In this document: positions 43,937-54,596 of the stretch, in pieces
How positions within the stretch are numbered: position 1 is the stretch's first letter
Layout: the number at the start of each line of letters is the position of its first letter
The notes under the pieces: model-generated
Told to the model about the DNA's origin: nothing
Databases searched by the model: none
The model's input: only the letters and a program-made list of their open reading frames with translations
Made by a program: the position numbers and the translations under genes
DNA from: Coriolopsis trogii
Taxonomy: Eukaryota; Basidiomycota; Agaricomycetes; Polyporales; Polyporaceae
Assembly (NCBI GenBank): GCA_020543525.1
Contig: JAHYIO010000003.1
Location: forward strand, 1-64,000
Direction of reading: 5' to 3'
DNA: 64,000 nucleotides

Positions 43937-46043
43937 GTCTTCTTCCCTCAATCGACGGCGGATAGACGTGGAACGTAAAAGGTGAGATGTTGTAGCATAC
44001 AATCAATATTGTAGCCATGGGACTTGTACGTGTTCATTTTCGCGCGACCGACCTGACTGCTTTGCTCAGAGTTATATCGCCAAGACCCAGATGTCCCTGA
44101 AGTCGAGCCAATGCATATTGCTGGTTCCAAATCTACATCTACACTTACGAGCCATTGCTTCCCACTCGGTATGCGCGACTCAAAGGGCTTAGTAGTCCGC
44201 CGCGTGCAATGCGCAGGGAGATAATGAAGTGCGTACCTGCCTGCACGGGAATCTGACCAGTCGGATGCCTTCGACTACAAACATTCGACCTCACAATCTA
44301 ACATTACCTCCTACTAGTACCAACGAAGCTACGCGCCTGAGCAATCACACCGATGGCCATGTATTGTCCCGCCATGGCGACATACTTATCGGGCCGACGT
44401 CGCCTACAGGGTTCGACCTCGACAACAATCTGCACTCATAATGCAAGCTCCGGGCGCCGCGCTCCATGGCAATGACCACCATGAAATGACGCAAATTGCT
44501 GCGATTGTTCTCCAGAGTTGCGGGTGAGCTTAGACCCGAAACAACTGCCTTACGAGGCGTACTGCGAGATAACAGGGCCAGAGTACGCTATCGAAACCCT
44601 GAAGAAGGTGAGGCTTCTAGTCCACCATGCGCTACGCTACTCACTCCTGGCAGTTTCGCTGATTGTCAGAACCTAACCACACTGTACAAATATGCAATTT
44701 GACTTGCGGTATGGAATCTCAGGTAGTCTTCTTCTGCGTTCCGCTTCTGATGATCGTCAAGTCCAGGGAGCCTCGCGCGCTGACGACATGGGTGGGCATT
44801 TCAAACAGTGCATTGACAGGTACATACATGAGGCACAGGACGCCATATGCGTCAACTTAAACTCAATCTTACTCCGCCGACGGACCATAGCGGTTAGTAG
44901 TCATGTGCGAATCGCCTCTGTAACTGGGACTTCATCACATGAGGCTGCTACTGACAAGCCCACAGCATCAGATCTCACCGTCAAGAAGCCATGTTCGTCC
45001 GATGAAGGGCGGAGACAAGGTTCCAAAGATCATGTCTGCAGGCTGCAGCTGATTGCGCGATGGCAAATCCGCGGGTAAACGCCTAGTACGGCGGTCGTAA
45101 CACAAGATGGTCTCGATGACTTCCTTTCACTTGTCCCTTTGGTCCTCCAGGGATGTTTGTGGTATGTTGTTCCTTTGATCGAACTTTCCACCATAGGAGG
45201 ATCGGGACCGTTCTGAGACCCCCGAGCTTGCGGGATCGAAGTCGCGCGGGGAGCTGCGTTTGGCGTCACCCGTGGTGCGTCTCGCGGGCGAAGCAGTGTC
45301 ATGTGAAGGTGGTAAGACGCCGTTGTCTACACCGATTGACATTACCCACCTGCTTGACGCGAGCAGCAGTGATGTTGTGGTGCGCTGACATGTCGCGTTC
45401 TTGACGCGCTGCTTGTAGCTCCGGACGCCAGGGTACTCAATCTGGTTCACGTTCGCATTCCCATCAACCATTGCGAGTGGCAATCTCACTGGCACGCCTT
45501 GCAATGCCACCCAGAGCTGTCGCCAGACAACTCTGCCTCGCGGATGCATGGACTGCGGAGTCTCGCTCATCGGATGGGCTGTCATGCGGTATCGTCAGTA
45601 GTTGCACTGAGACGATGGCTTCCGTGACTATGGCGTCTTCCGGGTGACAGAAACCACTGTCAGTGGCGTGCGCGCCCCTACCAGGCAGGAGCTGGTGCAT
45701 AGGCCGATGCAAGACCGCTGGCCTCAGAAGAGTATAACAGACCGCTGATTGCTCGCGTGTTCGCTAGTGAAGTACCCGCTTCGCTCTAATATGTACGAGT
45801 ATTTCTTCTCGCCATTGCTCACAAGTCGAGACTTATGCAACATTCTCTCTTTCCCAGTTGAACACTGGCCTTTCGCACTAGTCGTCGTGCACGTACACAT
45901 GTCTGGTATGTGATGGTCTTGGGCTTCGAGGTCTCTCCACTATGCTCATAGACTCTCCCCTCTGGTCATGAAGCCGCACAAGTTAACGGTGAGTACTGCA
46001 TCAGGTATACTCAGTCCTTCCTGAGCTAATTAAGATAACTGAC
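43937..46043. other. 2.1-kb region with possible coding fragments
   Basis: At about 44,505-44,590 a plus-strand frame reads LRVSLDPKQLPYEAYCEITG then PEYAIETLKK, directly followed by a GTGAGG donor. It looks like a genuine exon, but there is no ATG upstream and the downstream frames stop soon, so it is probably a relic. A minus-strand frame at 45,127-45,585 also has a plausible donor (GTGGGT). Neither could be assigned to a family. Confidence 0.35.
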
Positions 46044-46469
46044 ATGATAGATAAGATCAATGCGGTTGTCGACCATATCGTCGCCAAGGAGCCGAAGGAC
46101 AGCAAGGTCGTTCAGAAGTCCGGCTCCGAGGCAGCTGATCCTGGAGTGAACACCCTCTACTTCGTCATTGATCCCGCAAAGGAGGAAGTGTTGTTCAGCC
46201 TCGCCAACATCGTCGGGAGCGCTCCTGCACATGGGCTCGACAGCGGCGTCTCCTTCGGACATTTCAGCGGAAATGGCCCTCTTCCCACCACGGATAGGGG
46301 AAATGTCAATATTCAGCTTGTGCACGAGCCGGGATTGGGCCCACCAGCCACAGCGACGTTGACGTTCGACTCGGACCCGAGTGTAGTGTGGTTCAGCGAA
46401 GTCGGTCAATTCACTGGAAGAGATACTGGGATATTCCAGTTCCCTGGTGGCACTTGGCAGGCTTGTTAG
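46044..46469 (+). CDS. Hypothetical protein, 141 residues
   Basis: The open frame encodes MIDKINAVVDHIVAKEPKDS..., with a beta-rich, glycine-spaced middle (GVSFGHFSGNGPLPTTDRGN) and the ending TGIFQFPGGTWQAC. No family was recognised and there is no signal peptide. The ATG at 46,044 overlaps an ACATGATAG sequence that would also make a good intron acceptor, so a short upstream exon (near 45,960-45,988, followed by GTGAGT) may supply the true start. The composition looks coding. Confidence 0.5.
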   Translation: MIDKINAVVDHIVAKEPKDSKVVQKSGSEAADPGVNTLYFVIDPAKEEVLFSLANIVGSAPAHGLDSGVSFGHFSGNGPLPTTDRGNVNIQLVHEPGLGPPATATLTFDSDPSVVWFSEVGQFTGRDTGIFQFPGGTWQAC

Positions 46470-46993
46470 AGATGGGCTTCCCCTTGGTGTGAGTCAGTGG
46501 TTTTTGCACCGTTTCACGTGGATGTCTTTCGTCTGAACGATTCCCAACTGTCTTAGGTACTAGTGTGAATGATGCTCGAATCAACGGAGGATATTGCGGT
46601 TTCTCAAAGGTATCAAAAATTGCATCGATGCGGTGATGCCTTGATGTACAATATCGTGCTATCTGTCCTACGGCTCGGAAATGTCTCTAATGTAAAGTCT
46701 TCTCAGTCGTAACTGTGTTTGGCAGTGCAGAAGAATGAAAGTAATTCAACGAGTTACACCACATATGCCCTGCGAAAGCGAGGTCTTACTACTAGCATCA
46801 GGCCCGTCATGCACGACTTATATTCCTGTAGACAGTAAGTGGGCTGAGAGTGAGCCATACTACTCAGAGTCAACTGAAAGGTACGACCTGTGTAAGCGCT
46901 GCCTTCAGCGCCTAAGCCACCGACGCGTCGAACCGCGTCTCGCTTATTCTTGTCTACGAGCCACCACCACCCTACATCCCTTCCTAACGAGAG
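46470..46993. other. Intergenic upstream of SMC1
   Basis: No gene is seen. It includes the SMC1 promoter; the last 40 bases before the ATG are C/A-rich. Confidence 0.4.
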
Positions 46994-49900
46994 ATGCCGC
47001 TCGTTCAGATCGAGCTTTGCGACTTCAAGTCCTATCGTGGCCACCAGGTCATTGGCCCCTTCCGCAACTTCACTTCCGTCATTGGACCCAATGGGGCTGG
47101 CAAGTCCAATCTCATGGATGCCATCTCCTTCGTACTCGGCGTCAAGTCTGCTCAACTCCGGTCGAGCCAGCTGAAGGACTTGGTGTATCGAGGTAGGCGA
47201 CTTGCGCGAAACCCGGAAGGCGAAGACGCGGGGCAGGCTCAGCCCGAGGACGATGAGGAGGAGGGCGAGGGTGAAGGAGAGGGCACCGCGAAGAAGGCCT
47301 GGGTGCTTGCGGTCTACGAAGATGCGGACAAGAAGGTGTGGAAGTTCCAGCGGACGTGAGTGAGCTTGCGTTGCGACCATGGAACTAGACTCGAATCCAC
47401 AACCACACGCAGTATCTCGACCACGGGCGCGTCCGAATACAAGCTTAACGGAAGGGTGGTTACCTACTCCGCATACAACGCCGCGCTCGTACAGCACAAC
47501 ATTCTCGTCAAAGCCAAGAATTTCCTCGTGTTCCAGGGAGACGTAGAGGCAGTTGCATCTCAGTCTCCTAAGGAGCTCTCACGACTCATAGACCAGATAT
47601 CTGGTTCGCTAGAGCTTGCCCCAGACTACGAGAAGGCAAAGGATGCCCTCGAACGCGCCACAGAGAACGCAACGTTCAATTTCACGAGGCGACGCGGTAT
47701 CGCGGGGGAGATCAAGCAGTACAAGGAGCAGAAGGGTGAGGTGGAACGGTTCGACAGTCTCTGTCAGGAGAGGGCGCGTCTTTCCCCTATTTCTCCCCTC
47801 TAGAGAGGCGCGGCTGATGGTTACAGTAGGATGAGTTGGTCCTGCGGCGCATTCTCTTCAAGCTTTACCATATCCAGCAGTCACTTGATCAACACGCGCG
47901 CGCAATCCGGGAGCAGAACAAGACTTTGGCTGGTCTACGCCAGGAACAGCGGAAACACGAGAAGGCACTTGACGCGGCGCGTGCAGAGCAGGCGAAGGCT
48001 CGCAATAATGTGATGCAGAAAGAAAAGAGGATCAAGAAGGCCGAGAAGGCGCTCGAGACTAAGGTGCGCGACCAGGGTCTTTCAAGCCTCAGCCAGGTTC
48101 TCATCCATCTCGTCAGAGACCCGATTTGGTACGGATTGAGGCACAAATCAAGCACGCCGAGCGGAAGCGCGAGAAGGCAGAACAAGAGTTGGAGAAGTTG
48201 AAGCAAACGGAAGACGAACAGAAGAAGAAGCTGCAGTCCTTGCAGGCCGACTTACAAGTCGTGCAGAGGGCTGCGAACGCTGCACAAGGTGCGTCTTGAG
48301 ACCGTCCTCCGCTTTCCACGACTCACCCTGCTTCACCAGAGGCACAGCGCAAAGCCGCAGCGCATAACTTATCCTTAAGTGAAGAATCCCTAGAAGAGTA
48401 TCGTCGGCTGTACGTGACACTATTCCGCCTCGCTGTGCAATTTTTCATGCCTCCCGGTCTATAGTAAGGCCTCTGCAAGTGTCCTCGCTGTTGATGAGCG
48501 ACAATCGCTCGAGACGCTTACGCGCGACGAGAAAACGTCGGGACGCGCGCTAGCGCAGCTCAAGGACAAACTCGACCAGCTCACGCAAAAGCGCGAACGG
48601 CTGGCCGAGGACGAGCGGACTCAAAGCAAGAAGAAAGAAGAGGTGCGCACCCGCTGGTCGATTCCACTGCTTGTGTTCACATACGGGCAATAGCTGGACG
48701 AGAAGGTCGCAGAGCTGTCTAATGACCTCAAACGTGTCAAGCAAGAGTACGACAACCAGCAATCGGAGCGTGTGCGGATCGAGTAGGCATGGATTCTCCA
48801 TCTGCTTGTCCGTCGTCTGACATTCACAATAGACGGCTCGAGAAAGAGATTAACGAGAAGCTAGTCGACATCTACGAGAAGCTCACTCAGGCCGGCGTCG
48901 ATCAACAAGAATCGCAGCGCGAAGCTCGGTTGAAGGAGACGCTGTCGAACCTCCAACGGATATTCCCAGGGGTCCGCGGGCGAGTAGTCGACCTGTGCAA
49001 GCCGACACAGCGCAAGTACGAGACAGCTGTAGCTGTTGTGCTCGGACGCAACATCGATGCGATTGTCGTTGACGAGGAGAAGACTGCTATTGACTGTATT
49101 GAATACATGCGTAATCAGCGCGCGGGACAAGCAACGTTCATCCCGCTCGACACCATCCAGGTCAAGCCCGTCAACGACAAGTTCCGCGCTTTCGCCAAGG
49201 GCGCGCGGTTGGCGGTCGATGTGATCCACTACGACCCGGCAGTCGAGCGCGCGATGCATCATGCGTGTGGGAATGCGCTTGTATGCGATACCATGGACGT
49301 CGCGAAGTATGTCTGCTACGAGAAGGGGCAGGAGGTCAAGGGTACGCTCGTAGCATGCGCATCAGTGCAGACTACTAACGATAATCCCAGCGGTCACGCT
49401 TGATGGAACAATCATCCACAAGAGCGGTCTGATAACAGGTGGTAAAAGCTCTGCCACGAATGGCAAGAAGTGGGAGGAGAAGGACGTGCAAGGTGTGTGC
49501 ATCATTATCATGATACCTGTACGGCCGATGTCTGAAGACCTCCACAAAGGTCTCCATCGTGTGCGCGATGGTCTGATGGCGCAACTTCTCGATCTGGGCA
49601 AGTCAAAGCCACGAGGAAAGGAGACCGAGGTTCTCCTTGCGGAAATCACGCGTCTCGAATCTTCCCTCAATATTGCCCGTGATGATCAGGTGATTGTTAG
49701 GCTTCTTGTTGTTGCCGGCTTTCGCTCATATTCTTCAGCGAGCATGCAAGGCTCGGCTCGACGGTGTGACGGATGAGTTGAAGCACACAGACAGGGAGAT
49801 CAGGCAGCTCCAGCCCGAGATTCGCAAGGTTTGCCCTTGCCGCGCTACGCACTGTCTCGGTCACAGCTGACATTGATCAGGCCCAATCTGCTTACGACAA

Positions 49901-51782
49901 AGTCAAGGAGAAGGTCGACGCGCTGGCTGCTGTCATCAACTCAGCCGAGGACGAGATCTTCGAGGACTTCTGCCAGAAGATCGGCGTCGCTAACATTCGT
50001 GAATACGAGGACCGACAACTCAAGCTAGCGGAGGCCGAGAACGAGGCGCGACTGCAATTCGATACGCAGATTGCTCGGTTAACGCATGCGTATGTTGTTA
50101 TCGTCCCCTCGACGCTTTCTCAGAGGCTGACGTACATGGCAGATTGCAATTTGCTCAGGAACAGATGAAGTTGACCGCCGAGCGTAACCAAACGTACCGC
50201 GATATGATCGCTACGGAGAACGCTACCCTTGAACGACTAGAGCATGAGCGAGCAGAGGCCCAGCAGGAAATCGAGGAGTCCGAAGAGACCATCAATTCGC
50301 TCCAAGAGGAGATGCAAGAGCTCAATGCGGAGCTCGATGAAAAGACGAAGAAAGTAGAGGAAGTGAAGAAAACGACGAGTAAGGCTGCGAAGGTGCTCGA
50401 CCAGGCAATCAAGGAGATTGGGACACACGTGAGTGGTGCCGGACATCACTTTTCACGACACTGTGCTTATTCGACTGGCAGAACGACGAGATCGAGAAGC
50501 TGGGTCTTGAGAGGTCAGCGATATACCGGAAGTGCAGGCTGGACGATATCCGGCTGCCTCTGCTCTCTGGCAATCTGAAGAACGTTCCAATGGAAGAGGT
50601 CAGTCGGCGACGGAACATCTACCTGATCGGAGACTGATTACAGCTCAGAATCTCCGAGACGAGGTTGCAATGGATGTCGATGAAGATGATGAAGGCACTC
50701 AACGCGTCAAGCGAGTGCCGGACTTCGGTATCGAGGTCGATTTTGATGCTCTGAACGAAGAGGAACGCGAGGTACGTCAAGTGTTAGGCCTCATCCGTAC
50801 ATCATGTGAACCTGGGCTAGGATCCATCCGGCGAGACCTTGAAAGAACTCGACGAAATGATTGCCAAGGCAAATGCCGAGATTGAGCGCATGGCCCCGAA
50901 TATGAAGGTCATGGACAGGTATGTCGTTTAGACTCGATATGCTTGCGATTACTGAGAGCAAAGCGCAGGTTGGACGACGTCGAGGCCAAGTTACTGGAGA
51001 CTGAGAAAGAGGCCGACAAGGCTCGCAAGGACTCGAAGACTGCACGCGAGCAGTTCAACGAAATCAAGCGTAGACGGTATGTGTATCGACGTCTCTACAC
51101 GACAATTCCTCACGCAATGCACAGCTGCGAGCTGTTCAACAAGGCATACAATCATATTTCGGAGCGTATCGACCAGGTGTACAAGGACCTCACCAAGGGC
51201 AAGATGGCCCCCACGGGCGGCGTAGCATATCTGACGCTCGAGGATAGTGAGGTGAGTCGTAGTGTTGTTGTCGTTGGCTTGTGGCTTGGAGCTCACCGCT
51301 TGTACAGGAACCGTATACGGCTGGTATCAAGTATCACGCGATGCCTCCGATGAAGCGCTTCCGAGATATGGAGCAGCTATCGGGTGGAGAGAAGACTATC
51401 GCTGCTCTCGCCCTGCTATTCGCTATCCATAGGTTCGGACTACTCACATCACTTTGCTGTGCTGTTGATCGTTGACATCCATACAGCTACCAGCCGTCAC
51501 CGTTCTTTGTGCTCGATGAGGTGGACGCCGCGTTGGACAACACCAACGTGGCGAAGATCGCTAGTTACATCCGGTCGCATTCTTCCGCCACGTTCCAGTT
51601 CATCGTCATCAGTTTGAAGGGGTCGCTCTACGAGCGCAGTAACTCCCTTGTTGGTATCTATCGCGACCAAGACGTGAATAGCTCACGGACGCTGACACTT
51701 GACGTGAGTCTGTCCAGTTGGTTGTATGCCCTTGTTCTCTCTGACAGCGATCCGCGCCTAGCTTACTCAATACGATGATTGA
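46994..51782 (+). CDS. SMC1: Structural maintenance of chromosomes protein 1 (cohesin)
   Basis: A many-exon gene runs from ATG 46,994 to TGA 51,780-51,782. Exon 1 carries the ATPase head start [20 protein letters not shown] and Walker [10 protein letters not shown] (31-39). Exon 2 has [20 protein letters not shown] and [20 protein letters not shown], diagnostic of Smc1. Long coiled coils follow on both sides of the hinge (about 48,955-49,445; [20 protein letters not shown] ... GLITGG). The C-terminal head has the signature [15 protein letters not shown], Walker [19 protein letters not shown], and the Smc1-type end LDLTQYDD contributed by a 21-base last exon (51,762-51,782). Smc1 pairs with Smc3 and closes the cohesin ring that holds sister chromatids. 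All key motifs are intact, so the gene is expected to be essential. Introns are short, about 45-80 bases, some falling within coiled coils. Confidence 0.95.
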
Positions 51783-52764
51783 GTGTTCTGCCACGTCCGA
51801 ATACAGTGTTCCTCTCGCTCTCGCGCTGTCGTTCTCTTGTTGTCTGTCTGTATTATCTCATGCACCTCTTCATCGCAGTCTGGCTGAATAGCACAACCCG
51901 TGATGCATGTCCATTCAGCATTGTACCAGAGCTATTCTTAGAATTTCTTAGTCTCGACGCTCATGCCACCCAACCCCCGCCTGCGTCCCTCACTTACCCT
52001 AAAGCGTACTACGTCTATATCTCTGACAATCCCGCGCACAGAATAGCAACAACCCTGGCTACTATCATGCGATTCAGTAGAAACTGTCCGCGAATACTTT
52101 GTAATTCTGTGAGTAGCTACGAAGGCTGTTCGTGGGGACCGAGGAGGAACTGCGACTGTGAGCAGCACTAGTTACGCAAAGCCTGCTTCGGGCCTAAGAG
52201 AGTGTAGGGAACCTCTGTACTCCGCACTCCTCGCCGTTAAGTTCTACCCACATAGATGACAGCGACGAAGTCTCCCCACGCTGGTGTCTTTACACGCAAC
52301 GCCGATCCACGTATTCCGCGTCAGTGCATGCAAAAATCTCTACCGTGCTCGACACGTAGACAGGTGCCTATGTTTACTCCACTTCGCAACCATCTTTGCC
52401 GTGAATCAAGGCCGTGGCGATCCAGTCGCGACAGTCTCGCTTCATGTCCAGACCAGACGTTCAGTGCTGATCGGCGTCGCATGTGACTCAAGGGAAATGC
52501 ATGCATGCGTCGGGTTACCTTCATTCCGTGTATTCAACCCGAGCGCACATTACAGTGACGATCCAAACCTCGGGGGAGAGAATGAGTAGATGTGTGAACG
52601 TGAAGACGAAAGAAGGTATGATAGACAATGGATGTGATGGACCATGGGATAGCGATGCAACGTAGGCAATAGGCATACATAATCCATCTGTGCCAGGCGG
52701 CACATACATCGCCAACATGCAATCATACGCATCGTCGCAGAGACGGGAACTCTGATCATTAAAC
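51783..52764. other. Intergenic, no gene seen
   Basis: This is the 3' flank of SMC1 and the 3' flank of the GFYA gene on the opposite strand. Only short frames are present. Confidence 0.4.
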
Positions 52765-53740
52765 CTAGCTGAAGTCAATATATGACCGGTGCCTACGAAA
52801 TGGACCACGTACGAAGGCCATAATCTCCCACCAAGTCGGTTGTGTGCCGAGAACCTCCGCGATCTTGTCGACACCTCGCTGCGAGGGTCGGCTCTCAAGT
52901 CCTGGGAAACTCAACTGGCACAACGTCAAGATGTAGACGGGATCGTCGACCTCGTCGTCGGCTATGGGGATACATTCCTTGGCACGTTCAGACATGTACG
53001 CGAGTTGTATGTCGAGGCTAGGGCAGCGACTGATTTTGCGCAAGTGCTGGCAGGCCATGTCGAACAGTGCCCAGCTGCGATCGGGAAAGTGTCCGAAGAG
53101 CTCGGGCCACTCGTGCTTGAAAACCTTCTGCACGGCGTTACCGTTGGCATAGAAGCCGTAATACATACCATAGGACGTCCTGGAGCGCGTAAGCTCACCA
53201 GGTTTGGGCCATGGTCTGCAATTCACGGGGATGTTCCAGTCAGGATGGGACGAGTCGTCGTAGCTGCTTTCAGATGCCGCGTCGCCCGGGTCCGGTTTCA
53301 AAGCGCCGGCAGGCTCCTGCTGCACCGCGGAGGTGTGGCGAAGCGCTGCAGGAGCGGATGCTCGAGATTCATCGGGTTTGTCCGTCAACATCGACTTTCC
53401 GGCGTTGTCCTTTGTGGACGCAGGGTACCCATGTCCACATGGTTCGCCTAGTAGCTGGAAACATATCAATTAGATGAGTGGCGTACTGGTGTGGCGGCGA
53501 CCATAACACTCACGTTATCCTCCTCTGTCTTCAAGTCCTCTTCTGCCTTCGTTTTCGCATGCCTCGGCCAATTGACTGCGGACGCAGGGCACTCCTGAAT
53601 GTGCAACTCGCCGCTTTGCAATCCGCCGGATAGCTGTCAGGATCATATCAATTGGATGAGTGGCGTGTTATGCAGCAGCAGCTACGTGACCTCACGGTGT
53701 TGTCTTCTGTCTTCAATTTCATCTGGCCTGGCGAAACCAT
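52765..53740 (-). CDS. GFYA-family hypothetical protein with a duplicated exon
   Basis: ATG 53,740 gives a 15-codon exon (MVSPGQMKLKTEDNT; 53,696-53,740). Exon 2 is 53,514-53,633 (40 codons), and exon 3 runs from 53,454 to the stop at 52,765. All are in phase, making about 284 residues. The core is complete: NCRPWPKPGELTRSRTSYGM, YYGFYANGNAVQKVFKHEWP, IQLAYMSERAKECIPIADDE, GTQPTWWEIMAF. A GTACGT donor follows AF, so the last residues may come from another exon. Introns 1 and 2 share the text CGCCACTCATC(C/T)AATTGATATG, and both following exons start CTA and encode a Leu-Gly/Ser-Gly lead. An exon-intron unit has therefore been duplicated in tandem. This is the longest family member here. The function is unknown; the acidic lead and conserved core suggest a soluble protein. 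Confidence 0.65.
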
Positions 53741-54596
53741 TGTCGCAGTTCGTGAGTTGGGTTGAGAGATGGAGCGAGGCGAAGTTGGCTTTATACTGTG
53801 ATGAGCTGGATGCACGTGGTTTGTTTGTTCAGGTTTGCCAACGGCTTAGACACGTGACCCTCTTCGCCTACTTGTTTCAGCCTCAGCCTGAACGACGGAA
53901 GGGCAATTGCCTGAACTCTACTTAGTCTAAGTACTGGTGGCAAATGCCCCAGTGGCACCTGCCGCACCTGGTAATTGGCGTGGCAAATGGTGGAAAACGC
54001 CCAGTGGCGCATGGCGGCGGAGAATGAGCGCTTGAGTGGTTGTCAGCAGACTCTCATCGAATTATAGCATCTATCGGGACGCACGCGGCAACAGGCGACT
54101 GGCAACCGATTGAGCGCTTATTGAATACTCATGTTCGGCGGCCACCAACGTCCCTATTGTTCAGGTGAGCATCCGTAGCGGTGACGTTTCAAGTTAACAT
54201 GCAATGGCACTGTAGTGTTGTGTAGGAGTGAACGTCTGCCCAGAAGTGTGAATCTCATGGCAAGGTTTCGGTAATTGCCACATTCGCCGCATTTGCCGGC
54301 CATGCGCCTTCAACCGAAAACGGCTGGCAATTTGCCCCTCGCCCGCAAATGCTACGGCGCTCGATTGCCCCTACTCTCGTACGTCGGGGTACGAGACCAC
54401 CCTATGCACACCTGTCTCGCCTTGACAACTGCATCATGTCTTTTGTCTTCCTGAACAATCCTGAAGCTCACATGTCCGAAGTGTGTGCTCCATTTGCCCC
54501 TGGTATTGCAGTACTATATATATGCGTGATCTCAGTTTAACATGCCCTCAACCTATTTCTCTCACATATTCCCTGCAGAGTTCAGACAGTTGCGCC
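53741..54596. other. Intergenic between divergent genes
   Basis: No gene is seen. Words such as GGCAAATG/CATTTGCC recur near 53,938-54,010 and 54,245-54,345 in both orientations and may be leftovers of a small repeat. It should hold promoters for both flanking genes. Confidence 0.4.
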
